Assembly (NCBI GenBank): GCA_937950315.1
Contig: CALFDU010000007.1
Location: forward strand, 28,080 to 92,079
Origin: an uncultured Saprospiraceae bacterium
GTDB lineage: Bacteria; Bacteroidota; Bacteroidia; Chitinophagales; Saprospiraceae
DNA: 64,000 nt
Reading direction: 5' to 3'
In this document: positions 48,138-57,784 of the stretch, one piece after another
Layout: the number at the start of each line of letters is the position of its first letter
How positions within the stretch are numbered: position 1 is the first letter of the stretch
The notes under the pieces: model-generated
Told to the model about the DNA's origin: nothing
Database searches by the model: none
Seen by the model: only the letters and a program-made list of their open reading frames with translations
Translations under genes and position numbers: made by a program

Positions 48138-51100
48138 ATGTTCCCAAGACATGTCAGATGGTATCGTTTACTATTATTTATTTTGACAATAGTATTAGTA
48201 AATAGCGATGAGGCCATTGCAAAAACCGAAGGCAACCTAAATCTCGATTCCGGGCTAGGTATTTTAATTACCTGCCCGGCGACATCGACCATACTCGTTC
48301 CGTGTGGTACTGAGATCCCAGAGGTTCATCCTTCTTTTACCAATTCAATTTCAGATGGAGATGCAGATGCTTTTATGGCATTGGGTGGTTCTTTTACAGG
48401 CTCACCGGATGGCCAAGTTGTCGTTTTAGCTATTGAGTTGGCTACAGGAAATGTAGACGGCTGCAATTTTGCAGAGCGTCAATTCATCATTTATGACGAT
48501 GCCAATTTCAACAACATTTTAGAGATTACAGAATTTGCAGGTACTTGTGTTCTGAATTACATTATCGATGATAGCGATCCGATGGATCCTATTGATATTG
48601 ACTGTTCGGACATAGAAGATTTGGTTATTGATTGTAGCACCATCATTCCCGCTGATCAGACTTTGACAGATTATATTGATGGAGAACTGACTACAACTGG
48701 AGATGGAATCCTTACGGGTTCAAGCTCTTCTACAGATAAAATACTTACGATAGAAAACAACTTCTTGTTTACTGGAAGTGGAACAACAAGCGATATTATT
48801 TTTACGGGATTCACTGGAAGTGGCAGTAATCCTGATGCTATATTTATAACAGGTAGTGGAACAAGTCAAGACATCATATTTACAGTTAGTGACATCAATG
48901 GAAATACCGCCACATGTTCGCAGTTGGTTACGCTCAACCTAGATGTGGATGATATTGATATGGAATTGGACATTACATGTAATGCTCCTGAGGTAATGCT
49001 TGTAGATGGCTCAGCAGTAGTGACAGCATTATCGCTGGTAGATGAGATCAACGATGCTTGTTTTGCTACAGGACCATATTCTTATGCAATAGCATGCGCG
49101 GCAGCAGGACCATGCAACAATCCTGATGACCTTCTCTTTACAGAAACCAAAACATTCTGCTGCGATCAGCTAGGGTCATCGGTCAATGTAATCGTAAGGG
49201 TTACTGATGCAAACGGAAACGAAGCAACTTGCAATACGACCGTTGCTGTAGAGTCAGAAAACGGAAACCAACCATTAGCAATAAACTGTACCAATGAATC
49301 GGTTCAGTTGGATGAAAACGGCAATGCTTCAATAGAAGCTCAAGAACTCGTAGAGGAGATTGTGGAAGCATGTGACTCTCAAGGGCCTTATACTTTTGAG
49401 CTAGCTTACCTTTCTGCTGGTCTATGCAACAATGTAAATGATTTAATCTTTGAAGATATGAAGTCATTCTGCTGTGAGCAGATAGATACAGAGGTAGGTC
49501 TTATTGTAAGAGTTACCGATAAAAATGGTGTCATGGCTACTTGTGAAACTACTGTATCAGTAGAAGCAGGAAACAATACCAATACAGATCCAGAATTAAT
49601 TTGTACGAGTGAGTTTGTTTCGCTTGACGCAAATGGTGTTGGAAGCATACAGGCAACAGAACTTGTTGAAGATTTTATTGAAGGATGTGGCTCTGTAGGC
49701 CCTTATACTTACGAAGTAGCATGTGTAACTACTGGTCCTTGTAATAATCCAAATGATTTAACTTTTAGTGCAAGCAAATCTTTCTGTTGTGCACAAGTAG
49801 GAACAATGGTTCAACTTATAGTCAGAGCAACTGATGCCAATGGAGAAATGACCACTTGTCTTACAAATGTGACTGTACAATCTGCCAATGGCGACAACGA
49901 AACCGAATTGGTTATAACGTGTAGTAATGACAACATTGTCTTGGATAGTGATGGCAATGCAACCGTACAAGCTGCAGATCTTGTTGATAATATTACTGAT
50001 GCATGTGGTGCATCTGGACCATATACCTATGAGTTGGCTTTCGTGGAGGTAACATCTTGTTACAACATCAATGATCTACTTTTTGAACCAACAAAAGATC
50101 TTTGTTGTGAACAAGCAGGAACAGATGTTGAAGTAATTGTGAGGGTTACCGATGCAGATGGAAATATGGCTACTTGTGTAAGCACACTTACGGTAGAACC
50201 ACAGGATGACAATTTTGCGATTGTATGTGCAGGTTCGCAACAGGCAATATTGGAGGACAACGGATTGGCTGTAGTTGCTCCACAGAACTTCATTTTAGAA
50301 ATACTAGATAATTGTGGTTCGTCAGGACCATACACCTATGAAATTGCAAAAGTGAACGCAGGCCCATGCGGCATTCCTAATGATATCGTATTCGAATCAG
50401 GCAAGGCATTTTGTTGTGCAGAGATTGGCACCGTTCCAGTAATTGTAAGAGTGACAGATGTGAATGGAAGCGCCGCTACTTGTATGACAAACGTAGAAGT
50501 GGTTGACATCATTGATCCTGTTATTACTAGCTGCCCAGCAAATCAGACAGTACATTGTTCTACACCGATAGACTTAAATGATTTAACACCGTTTGGAGTA
50601 GCGACAGGAACTGACAACTGTAATTTAGACATTATAGAATCACATGAAGATTTAAGAGACGAATGTGGATTGGGAGACATCATCAGAACATTTACATTCA
50701 AAGATGACTCAGACAATACTGTAAGCTGTGAGCAGATTCTTACTGTCTACAACAATGACCTATTTGACGAAAGTGATATTACTTGGCCAGATAATAAGAC
50801 TTATGCTGATATGTGTAACCTAGTGATACCAACACCAGCAGATTCTGGGTCGCCAACATTCTCGAGTACAGCTTGTAGTTCAGTACTTGTTACTCATACA
50901 GATTCCGTGATTGAATTTGCTGAGGGATGTTATGTAGTTAACAGAAAATGGGTCGTAATCGATTGGTGTCAATTTGATAGTGATGCACCGAGCAGTACAT
51001 ATAGATGGGAAAACATTCAGGTACTGACATTTGAAAACAATGTTGCGCCGACTTTCGATACTTGTCAAAGTGTAGTTGAATCATGTGGCAATGAGATTAG

Positions 51101-52850
51101 TTGTTCAGGAATAATCAACCTTGAAGTTAACGCAACGGATGACTGTGCTGACGCTGCTGATCTATTGTATGTGTATTCTTTGACTTTGGAAGATGGAACA
51201 GTAGTAAATGGAACAGGCAACAGCATCAATGAACCTTATCCATTTGGTACGCACAGTATTGTGTGGGCGGTTACAGATGGATGTGGCAACCAGGCAACTT
51301 GTGTCCAGTCAGTAACGATAAAAGATTGCAAGCCACCGACAGCCGTATGCTTAAGTGGAGTGAATATAAATCTATCACAGAACCCTGGCGAAGATCCAAG
51401 TGCGGTGATCTGGGCAGTCGATTTAGATGCAAGTTCATCTGACAATTGCACGCCTACCGAAGAACTAGAATTTTCATTCAATACCGACTTCACGGAGCCA
51501 TCAATGTACTTTGATTGTACGGATATCGGATCTCACAATGTAGTATTGTACGTAAGAGACGGAGATGGCAACATTGGAATCTGTAAGTCAGATATTGGGG
51601 TTCAAGACAACTTTGACCTATGTGACAATACATTACAAGAAGAGGGAGAAGTATTGATATCAGGAAGAGTATCTGCACACAACAACGTGACGATGGAAGA
51701 TGTAGATGTGATGTTGGATCATGGTAACGATCCGATTTATTTAACTACAGATAATGAAGGTAATTATGCCTTTGAGCACCTTCCAAAATACGACAACTTC
51801 AAGTTGGTTCCTTCGTTTGAAGACGAACCATTGAATGGATTATCGACAGCGGATATTGTATTGATTCAGAGACACATTCTTGGATACCAAGAACTAGACA
51901 GTCCGTATAAAATCATTGCAGGAGATGTAAACAACTCAGGTAGTTTATCTGCAGTTGATATCATAGAATTGAGAAAATTAATATTAGGAAAACAAAAAGA
52001 ATTTTCTAATTCGACTGTATGGAGATTTGTTGAATCGGGTCAAAAGTTTGTTGATCCAGCTTCACCGTTCCCATACCACCAGACTATGAATCTGACAGCG
52101 CTTAATCAAGATGCCAACGACATGAATTTCGTTGGAGTTAAGACCGGCGATGTTGACTATAATGCTTTTATAAATGGTTTCATCCCAGAAATCCTATCTT
52201 TTAGATCCTCACAAACTTTGAGTCTTGTTAGTTCAAGCTTAGAGAGGGGTTCTGTCCAACTAACAGTAAATGAAGAACAAGAACTTACTGGATTCCAACT
52301 GGCATTCAAGAGTTCTGGTTCTTTGGATCAACTTAATCTGACTTCTGATCTTATTCAGATCGACGAAAACAACTTTGCCATCGAAGGCGATATTGTTAAA
52401 ATAAGTTGGTCTTCAGCAGAAGCTATCACAGTCAATGAAGGAGAGATTCTCTTCTCCATTAACTTTGATGGCGATGTTGATTTCCAGTTGGTAAATGATC
52501 TTCCAATGTTTACTACCGAGGCATACAATGCGTCAGTAAATACAATGAACATTGAGATCAATACCAAAACAAATCTTGTTAACAATAATTGGCAGGTGTT
52601 TAGAAATTCACCTAACCCATTTGTCGACTATACGTACATTCCATTTACGGCACCTACAAAGTCAATGCTTTCACTTTCTGTTTTTGATGTTAACGGAAAG
52701 TTGATCATGAGCAAGACCCGAGAAGTAGAGCAAGGATATCAGAAGTGGGAGCTGTCTGCCTCTGACTTAGGGAATGTACATGGAGTTTTATATTATAGGC
52801 TAGAGTCGGAAGACTTTAGTTCAACCCAACCATTTATACGGTTGAAATAG
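48138..52850 (+). CDS. 1570-residue T9SS-exported protein with Cys-rich repeats and dockerin
   Basis: Signal peptide at about 1-28 (ending EAIA). After a region with DDSDPMDPIDIDCSDIED, five tandem ~104-residue repeats (about 275-795) follow. Each has ITC at the start, GPYTYE in the middle, a CNNPNDL element, FCC.Q, and VRVTDANG.ATC at the end, so eight or so Cys per unit. HYR/Ig-like domains follow (TDDCADAADLLYVY, WAVTDGCGNQATC). A CarboxypepD-like beta domain lies near 1170 (ISGRVSAHN). A dockerin-like pair of calcium loops is at about 1234-1286 (GLSTADIVLIQRHILG and GDVNNSGSLSAVDIIEL). The last ~85 residues are a type A T9SS sorting domain (NSPNPFVDYTYIPF, then DVNGKLIM). It is probably a surface or matrix protein. 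No cohesin partner is seen in the window. Confidence 0.9.
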   Translation: MFPRHVRWYRLLLFILTIVLVNSDEAIAKTEGNLNLDSGLGILITCPATSTILVPCGTEIPEVHPSFTNSISDGDADAFMALGGSFTGSPDGQVVVLAIELATGNVDGCNFAERQFIIYDDANFNNILEITEFAGTCVLNYIIDDSDPMDPIDIDCSDIEDLVIDCSTIIPADQTLTDYIDGELTTTGDGILTGSSSSTDKILTIENNFLFTGSGTTSDIIFTGFTGSGSNPDAIFITGSGTSQDIIFTVSDINGNTATCSQLVTLNLDVDDIDMELDITCNAPEVMLVDGSAVVTALSLVDEINDACFATGPYSYAIACAAAGPCNNPDDLLFTETKTFCCDQLGSSVNVIVRVTDANGNEATCNTTVAVESENGNQPLAINCTNESVQLDENGNASIEAQELVEEIVEACDSQGPYTFELAYLSAGLCNNVNDLIFEDMKSFCCEQIDTEVGLIVRVTDKNGVMATCETTVSVEAGNNTNTDPELICTSEFVSLDANGVGSIQATELVEDFIEGCGSVGPYTYEVACVTTGPCNNPNDLTFSASKSFCCAQVGTMVQLIVRATDANGEMTTCLTNVTVQSANGDNETELVITCSNDNIVLDSDGNATVQAADLVDNITDACGASGPYTYELAFVEVTSCYNINDLLFEPTKDLCCEQAGTDVEVIVRVTDADGNMATCVSTLTVEPQDDNFAIVCAGSQQAILEDNGLAVVAPQNFILEILDNCGSSGPYTYEIAKVNAGPCGIPNDIVFESGKAFCCAEIGTVPVIVRVTDVNGSAATCMTNVEVVDIIDPVITSCPANQTVHCSTPIDLNDLTPFGVATGTDNCNLDIIESHEDLRDECGLGDIIRTFTFKDDSDNTVSCEQILTVYNNDLFDESDITWPDNKTYADMCNLVIPTPADSGSPTFSSTACSSVLVTHTDSVIEFAEGCYVVNRKWVVIDWCQFDSDAPSSTYRWENIQVLTFENNVAPTFDTCQSVVESCGNEISCSGIINLEVNATDDCADAADLLYVYSLTLEDGTVVNGTGNSINEPYPFGTHSIVWAVTDGCGNQATCVQSVTIKDCKPPTAVCLSGVNINLSQNPGEDPSAVIWAVDLDASSSDNCTPTEELEFSFNTDFTEPSMYFDCTDIGSHNVVLYVRDGDGNIGICKSDIGVQDNFDLCDNTLQEEGEVLISGRVSAHNNVTMEDVDVMLDHGNDPIYLTTDNEGNYAFEHLPKYDNFKLVPSFEDEPLNGLSTADIVLIQRHILGYQELDSPYKIIAGDVNNSGSLSAVDIIELRKLILGKQKEFSNSTVWRFVESGQKFVDPASPFPYHQTMNLTALNQDANDMNFVGVKTGDVDYNAFINGFIPEILSFRSSQTLSLVSSSLERGSVQLTVNEEQELTGFQLAFKSSGSLDQLNLTSDLIQIDENNFAIEGDIVKISWSSAEAITVNEGEILFSINFDGDVDFQLVNDLPMFTTEAYNASVNTMNIEINTKTNLVNNNWQVFRNSPNPFVDYTYIPFTAPTKSMLSLSVFDVNGKLIMSKTREVEQGYQKWELSASDLGNVHGVLYYRLESEDFSSTQPFIRLK
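48950..50520 (+). repeat. Five tandem Cys-rich protein repeats (~312 bp each)
   Basis: Within the 1570-residue protein gene, five units of about 104 codons repeat the pattern of ITC, DExCxxxGPYTYE, GPCNNPNDL, FCCxQxG and VRVTDxNGxxxTC. Nucleotide identity between units is moderate, so the array is old and not recently expanded. Even Cys numbers suggest disulphides inside each unit. Confidence 0.85.
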
Positions 52851-52917
52851 AGAGAAATATTATTCGTAATTTTTGCCGCGACTAAGTTGCGGTCCCATGA
52901 ATGTGATAATAGAACCT

Positions 52918-52953
52918 GAACCTCGCCTTAACCAAGCGAGGTTCTTTTTTTTG
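52918..52953 (+). terminator. Rho-independent terminator after the 1570-residue protein gene
   Basis: A perfect 9-bp stem GAACCTCGC/GCGAGGTTC with a 9-base loop is followed by eight T. A second small hairpin (CCGCGAC/GTTGCGG, loop TAA, one G-U pair) lies just before it at 52876-52892. Confidence 0.88.
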
Positions 52954-52966
52954 GTTCCTGTTTATT

Positions 52967-53911
52967 TTACATATTTTTTTTCATGGTTTCCCATGCTTTA
53001 TCAAAATCATCATCGTATAAAACCAATGACGATTTTCCATTTGTGGCCATCCATTCTTTCTGACTTGGAAACAACCAATCGCTCACATCTTTGATTCCTT
53101 CACCAAGCAAGCTATTGATTCTTGCTGCTTGAAGTGGATGCATTGGTAATTGTTTGTAAACGGAATGCTTTAAATAATACTTTGGATCTCTGTCTTTTCT
53201 GAAACCCTTACTTCCTTCAAGCATATCATCGGCACATTGCGATGCTTCTCCTTTTTTGGTCAATTGTTTTTCAGAAATCAATCGATCGTCATATACTACC
53301 TGGACAACTTCTCTTCCATCTTGCCATCCCGCGGTGGTACTATATACGCCATTCAATTTTCCAAATGCTTTTTCGCCAGACCAAAAACAATACATAGAGT
53401 AGGTTGCTTGAGCTGTAGGTTGCGTATTTAATATGTCTTGGAGTAACTGTACATCTTGTGGTATTTTTTTGCCCCTTTCGGCAAATGATTGTACAATGCC
53501 AGAAAGCAATCCTGCAGAAGAATAATTGCCATTGATCCTATCAATTAGATTTTCTCCTCTTTCGTCGACAATTCTCACTACTGGATTATTCCATGTCGGT
53601 TCATTATACTTACTGAGTATTTTTCTGTCCTCTCCACCTTTATTATTGAAGATTGCCAAAGGAACAAAATAGTGTTCAATAACATCTACGAGCAAAGGGT
53701 GACTTAATACGTTGTCGCCGTAATTTCTACAAGTTGCACATCCCGGCACTTCTTGAAACAATATCAATACGGGCTTATCTTCTTGTTTGCTTTGCTTGAG
53801 CGCATCATCATAAGATCTCAACCAATCTACAGTTCCCAACTCTTGGAGTCCTTGAGAAATCATGGTTGTGCTAAACAAAGTAATAACCAAAATACTTAGG
53901 ATAGATTTCAT
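52967..53911 (-). CDS. Secreted thioredoxin-fold protein with MsrA-like second half
   Basis: 314 residues from ATG 53911 (MKSILSILVI), with a signal peptide ending MISQ. First domain: thioredoxin-like with VPGCATCRNYGDNVLS, redox pair Cys58-Cys61, as in periplasmic Trx_7/DUF255-type proteins. Second domain starts near residue 174: CFWSGEKAFGKLNGVYS, followed by TTAGW. This matches the methionine sulfoxide reductase A nucleophile motif (GCFW..E..F..L.GV.ST..GY), with Cys175 and Glu180 aligned to catalytic residues. The MsrA block that carries YREV..G.TGHAE is missing: the sequence goes from GW directly to REVVQVVYDDRLIS, which resembles the following MsrA strand. A likely role is in periplasmic repair of oxidised protein, but the second domain may be inactive. 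Function is inference. Confidence 0.75.
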   Translation of the reverse strand: MKSILSILVITLFSTTMISQGLQELGTVDWLRSYDDALKQSKQEDKPVLILFQEVPGCATCRNYGDNVLSHPLLVDVIEHYFVPLAIFNNKGGEDRKILSKYNEPTWNNPVVRIVDERGENLIDRINGNYSSAGLLSGIVQSFAERGKKIPQDVQLLQDILNTQPTAQATYSMYCFWSGEKAFGKLNGVYSTTAGWQDGREVVQVVYDDRLISEKQLTKKGEASQCADDMLEGSKGFRKDRDPKYYLKHSVYKQLPMHPLQAARINSLLGEGIKDVSDWLFPSQKEWMATNGKSSLVLYDDDFDKAWETMKKNM

Positions 53912-53915
53912 GTTT

Positions 53916-54356
53916 CTAATTTTTAATCTTAACGTCAATATAACTCTTGGCGGTAACGAAAATCAATTCCCGCGCTAGGTCCGAAATACTTTCGTCATTT
54001 AACATGTCTTCGGTGAAAGCAAGTAATTCTTCTTCCTTATAACCGTCAAACATCAGATCCATTTTTTCTTTCCAGCTTTTCCCCTTCCAATTAAATTGTT
54101 CCCAATTTTTATCTTCGATTGCTTGAAATTTTTTGGGGTCAAACTCCTTCCCTTTTTCTTCTTTTAGAATGGATCGGTAAATAACGAGGTGGATAAACAA
54201 CATTGTTTCTTTCTCTACTTCTGAAAGTAAGTGAAAGTCATCGCCTAAAAGATATCCAGAAAATGTTTTCTCTTCAGAAACAAAATCTAAAATATTTTCA
54301 TCCACTTTGTTTGACACGAGTTCGATCTCTTGATCAATGGTTGACTCTTTAATCAT
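53916..54356 (-). CDS. Conserved protein of unknown function
   Basis: 146 residues, acidic, mostly helical, no signal peptide. Residues 60-95 are rich in Lys/Glu with an FIHLVIYRSILKEEKG helix. I do not recognise a family. Its start overlaps the end of the aspartoacylase-like gene by 4 bases (ATGA), and it ends 4 bases before the start of the thioredoxin/MsrA-like gene. It is therefore part of the four-gene minus-strand operon 55895-52967. Confidence 0.75.
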   Translation of the reverse strand: MIKESTIDQEIELVSNKVDENILDFVSEEKTFSGYLLGDDFHLLSEVEKETMLFIHLVIYRSILKEEKGKEFDPKKFQAIEDKNWEQFNWKGKSWKEKMDLMFDGYKEEELLAFTEDMLNDESISDLARELIFVTAKSYIDVKIKN

Positions 54357-55288
54357 AGTACATCTTTAATAAGAAAGAAGCCATCGTTGCCTTTCTTTTG
54401 ATACAAAGGCATTAGCAATCTGCCACTTTCTGGACTTAAAACATCTCCATTCTTATCTGTCGCCAAGACTTCTCCTTTTTCAACTTTTTGAAAACTGGTA
54501 TAACCTGGTTTCATCACAAAATTATCAGATTCCGATACTGCGTGTCTCATTATCAACTCAGTAACCTTCGGAAGGTTTCTCGAATATTCTAATAAAATCT
54601 GATCATGTATATTTTCGACATCATTGGGTAAAACCATATTTACGGTACGCATAAGGTTCACGATCGCCGCAATCGCCCTATTGATAGACTTATGCTCTTC
54701 GTGTTGCCCAGATTCAAAAGTAATCGTGACCGTTTCGATCGGCATGTTGTCTGTTTTAAAGTAGTGAAGTGTCGTCCCGCTTATACCTTTTAGCATTCCC
54801 TTAACAACTGGAGCATGCAGATTGCTAGCAATATCTAAGCTCTCTTGGTTCTCAGCAGGAATACTAAATATCCCTCCAAAAGAAGATGTCGTGTGCAAGT
54901 CTAAAATATAAAGTTTGCTGGCTTTGGTTTCTTCGCAAGCGTCATAAATGGTGTTTAGAATTTCAAGCATCTCTTTGTCTTCAGTATCAAGATCAGCCTG
55001 ATCTGTCTTCTTTATCCGTTCAATATTTTCTACTGACCATTGGCGATTGATATCCTTATCGATAAATCGTTCATGCCGGTTGTAGGCAGAAAGGTTTCCA
55101 ATCATTCCAATAAATGTTCCGTGAAACACAAAATTTGGATTGGTGATTGGTTCGACTTCTAACATTTTTTCTAGCATGGCTATTGCCTTGATGCCCATCG
55201 GCTCATTTCCATGCATTGCACCAATGGTTATAAAAAGAGGACCTGGCTTTGATCCTTCATACCTTGCAACAATTCTTTCTCTATTCAC
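54353..55288 (-). CDS. Succinylglutamate desuccinylase/aspartoacylase-family amidohydrolase
   Basis: 311 residues from the GTG at 55288. Zinc ligands are His26 and Glu29 (in GAMHGNEP) and His132 (in LDLHTTSS), with catalytic Glu192 in TFESGQHEE. These carboxypeptidase-fold enzymes remove N-acyl groups from amino acids (aspartate, succinylglutamate). Reading from ATG 55363 would add 25 residues that overlap the upstream glycosylase gene by 74 bases and do not resemble the family. The GTG lies one base after that gene's stop and gives the usual N-terminus. The C-terminal ~90 residues are a beta domain ending in FLIKDVL. Substrate unknown. Confidence 0.87.
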   Translation of the reverse strand: MNRERIVARYEGSKPGPLFITIGAMHGNEPMGIKAIAMLEKMLEVEPITNPNFVFHGTFIGMIGNLSAYNRHERFIDKDINRQWSVENIERIKKTDQADLDTEDKEMLEILNTIYDACEETKASKLYILDLHTTSSFGGIFSIPAENQESLDIASNLHAPVVKGMLKGISGTTLHYFKTDNMPIETVTITFESGQHEEHKSINRAIAAIVNLMRTVNMVLPNDVENIHDQILLEYSRNLPKVTELIMRHAVSESDNFVMKPGYTSFQKVEKGEVLATDKNGDVLSPESGRLLMPLYQKKGNDGFFLIKDVL

Positions 55289-55289
55289 T

Positions 55290-55895
55290 TTATTTGTTTG
55301 CTCGTTTCCACGCCCATAGATACAATGATGCTGAAGTTCTATAGGGTCTCCAATTTTCTGCAATTTCTTGCATTTCTTTGATAAGTTGTTTCTTTTCGGA
55401 TTTCAAATTATATAATTTTTTCATGGCAATCTGAATTCCCAAATCTTTTGCCGGTAATACATCAGGTCTGAGCAATTGAATCATTAAGATCATCTGTGCT
55501 GTCCACTCCCCTACCCCTTTTATTTGCGTAAGCGTATCAATGACTTCTTCATCTGACATTGATTCCCATGTTGATTCTTCGATTTGGTTTTCAGAGAAAA
55601 AACGGGCAATGTTTAAAATATAACCACTCTTTTGATTGGATAATCCTGCAGTCCTTAATTCTTCTTGGCTGTACATCAACAAGTCTTCAGGCAGGAAGTC
55701 ATCGGTACCGATATACTTTATAAATCTATCATGAATACTTGCTGCCGCTTTGACTGAAATTTGTTGATACACGATGTTTTTCACCAATTCGTGGAAAACG
55801 GTCATGGAATTGGGTAGGTATAATATTTCATGATCTTTTACAACCTGTTTCATGATTGGGTCCTTAGACAGGTGGTTTTTGATCTTTTTACTCAT
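55290..55895 (-). CDS. DNA-3-methyladenine glycosylase II (AlkA-like, HhH-GPD)
   Basis: 201 residues. Excises alkylated bases from DNA. The helix-hairpin-helix is TQIKGVGEWTAQMILM (about 123-138), followed by the catalytic Asp151 in LPAKDLGIQ. The N-terminal ELVKNIVYQQISVKAA helix is the usual AlkA/Mag element. Compared with E. coli AlkA (282 residues) the N-terminal TBP-like domain is absent, as in yeast-type MAG and many short bacterial forms. First gene of a four-gene operon. Confidence 0.92.
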   Translation of the reverse strand: MSKKIKNHLSKDPIMKQVVKDHEILYLPNSMTVFHELVKNIVYQQISVKAAASIHDRFIKYIGTDDFLPEDLLMYSQEELRTAGLSNQKSGYILNIARFFSENQIEESTWESMSDEEVIDTLTQIKGVGEWTAQMILMIQLLRPDVLPAKDLGIQIAMKKLYNLKSEKKQLIKEMQEIAENWRPYRTSASLYLWAWKRANK

Positions 55896-56003
55896 ATTTT
55901 TACTCTTTTAGGGGGAATTTCTAAATTGAAAGCCCAAACACATTAGTAAAAATTATAATGTTTGGCACAAGATTTGAACCAAGATAGGAAACCTGAATGA
56001 GAA

Positions 56004-56558
56004 ATGATTTTGATACTTGTGATGCTGATCTGCGGATCGGCTAATTTTACCCCCGAAGACAATTATGACGCCATTGCAGCCTCATACATCGAACAATACA
56101 AAGAACTGGCGATCATAGAAATGCATCGCTCTGGAGTTCCGGCAAGTATTACCCTTGCACAAGCACTTATAGAAACCAATGCTGGAAGAAGCAATCTGGC
56201 AACGAAAGCAAACAATCACTTTGGAATTAAATGTAAGAGAACGTGGAATGGGGAAACCTATTATCACGAAGATGACGACTACAACAAGGAGGGAGATTTG
56301 ATCGCTTCTTGTTTTAGAGCCTATGGCTCAGTCATTGAATCTTATGCAGATCACTCCAACTTCCTACGAACAAAGGAAAACTATATATCATTGTTTTTAT
56401 TGGATCGATACGACTATAAAAACTGGGCACTTGGCTTGAGCAGTAGCGGTTACGCCACCAATCCAAAATATGCGCAAATGATAATATCTAAAATTGAGAC
56501 TTACGGGTTGGACCAGTACGATAAATACCCTGATCCAGCAGACAAGTTTAAAAAATAA
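56004..56558 (+). CDS. Glucosaminidase-domain peptidoglycan hydrolase
   Basis: 184 residues with an N-terminal hydrophobic segment (MILILVMLICGSA) that acts as a signal peptide or anchor. The rest is a GH73/mannosyl-glycoprotein endo-beta-N-acetylglucosaminidase-type domain: ITLAQALIETNAGRSNLA, with catalytic Glu57, then NNHFGIKC, and later YADHSNFLRT and GYATNPKYA. It should cleave N-acetylglucosaminyl bonds of peptidoglycan in the periplasm, as FlgJ-like or autolysin-type enzymes do. It lacks a LysM domain. An in-frame TGA two codons upstream fixes the start. Confidence 0.9.
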   Translation: MILILVMLICGSANFTPEDNYDAIAASYIEQYKELAIIEMHRSGVPASITLAQALIETNAGRSNLATKANNHFGIKCKRTWNGETYYHEDDDYNKEGDLIASCFRAYGSVIESYADHSNFLRTKENYISLFLLDRYDYKNWALGLSSSGYATNPKYAQMIISKIETYGLDQYDKYPDPADKFKK

Positions 56559-56713
56559 GGACGATTGATTCCAAATATGTATATATTTGGGTGAGCCAAA
56601 GCTGTTGATGATAGACAAAGAGCTATAAACCAATCCCTAGAGGATTTATAATAGAATCGAAATCAACCTACTCGATGTTAATTTTTAACTGGCTTTGGCT
56701 TTTTCTTTCTCCT

Positions 56714-57784
56714 CTACGATCTCCTTTTGTCCTTGTACCTTTTTTCTGATCTATCTTGTTTTACGATTGGCTCACGAGTCATCTCTTTGATGTCTTTTCG
56801 CATTTTAGCGATATCTACCGCTTGGAGAATAGCCGTTCTGAAAGATGAAACATCTACCACATTTTTACCTGCGATATCGTATGCCGTTCCATGGTCTGGA
56901 GAAGTACGTACAATCGGAAGTCCCGCAGTAAAGTTGACACCATTTCCAAAAGTCAAAGCTTTGAATGGAATCAAACCTTGGTCGTGATACATGGCCAATA
57001 CGGCATCAAATTTCTTAAACTCTGAAGATCCAAAAAATCCATCTGGCGGATATGGACCCGCTACAAACATGCCTGTTTTTTTAGCCTCTACGATGATTGG
57101 TTTGATGAAGTCTGTTTCTTCTGTACCGATGGCACCATTGTCTCCTGCATGTGGATTCAATCCCAAAACAGCAATCTTTGGTTTGTCTATTCCAAAATCC
57201 TTTCTTAGGCTTTGGTCAAGCATGATCAACTTGGTACTAATTTTTTCTTTCGTGACTTTCTCATTGATCTGAGAGACAGGGATGTGGTTGGTGACCAAGG
57301 CAACACGCAATCCATCAGCGACCATCATCATCACCGTTTCTTTTGCATTGAATGCTTTCGCCAAATATTCAGTGTGGCCAGGAAATTCAAATCCTGATTT
57401 TTTCATTGCCTCCTTGTTGATAGGAGCAGTTACAATGGCATCAATAAGTCCATTTTGAGCATCTTCAACAGCATGCTTCATTGCTAAAGCGGCTAATTTT
57501 CCTCCTTCTTCTGTTGCCTCTCCGATGGTAATGTTGGCATTTGAATCCCAACAGTTCTTAATATAAATGTTTCCTTCTTTCAGTTTTCCCTTGGAATCAT
57601 AATATGCTGGATGAAAGTCTTGAGCTCCAATAATATTTCTGTAGTAAGATATTACCTTGGAAGAACCATAAATAACGGGGATAAACCTGCTAGATATCTT
57701 CTTATCCTTCAGTGTTTTAATGATCAATTCTGGCCCTACACCGTTTATATCGCCTATTGTAATACCTATTCTTAACTTGCTCAT
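56714..57784 (-). CDS. pdxA: 4-hydroxythreonine-4-phosphate dehydrogenase
   Basis: Oxidises 4-phosphohydroxy-L-threonine in pyridoxal 5'-phosphate synthesis (DXP-dependent route). 356 residues from ATG 57784. Family motifs: ITIGDINGVGPELI at the N-terminus, TAPINKEAMKKSG, and the three metal-binding His in GHTEYLAK, NPHAGDNG and YHDQGLIPFK. The C-terminal 12 residues are very basic (KRYKDKRRS). A further ATG at 57829 would add 15 residues that do not fit the family. Confidence 0.95.
   Translation of the reverse strand: MSKLRIGITIGDINGVGPELIIKTLKDKKISSRFIPVIYGSSKVISYYRNIIGAQDFHPAYYDSKGKLKEGNIYIKNCWDSNANITIGEATEEGGKLAALAMKHAVEDAQNGLIDAIVTAPINKEAMKKSGFEFPGHTEYLAKAFNAKETVMMMVADGLRVALVTNHIPVSQINEKVTKEKISTKLIMLDQSLRKDFGIDKPKIAVLGLNPHAGDNGAIGTEETDFIKPIIVEAKKTGMFVAGPYPPDGFFGSSEFKKFDAVLAMYHDQGLIPFKALTFGNGVNFTAGLPIVRTSPDHGTAYDIAGKNVVDVSSFRTAILQAVDIAKMRKDIKEMTREPIVKQDRSEKRYKDKRRS

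Noticed and set aside
55288..55363. ATG 55363 as start of the aspartoacylase-like gene
   Set aside because: It would overlap the glycosylase gene by 74 bases and add residues unlike the family; the GTG at 55288 gives the normal N-terminus.
55963..55977. Sigma-54-like promoter (TGGCAC, 5 bases, TTGA) before the glucosaminidase gene
   Set aside because: The -24 half is perfect but the -12 half lacks the GC needed (TTGA, not TTGC), and no sigma-54 activator gene is nearby.
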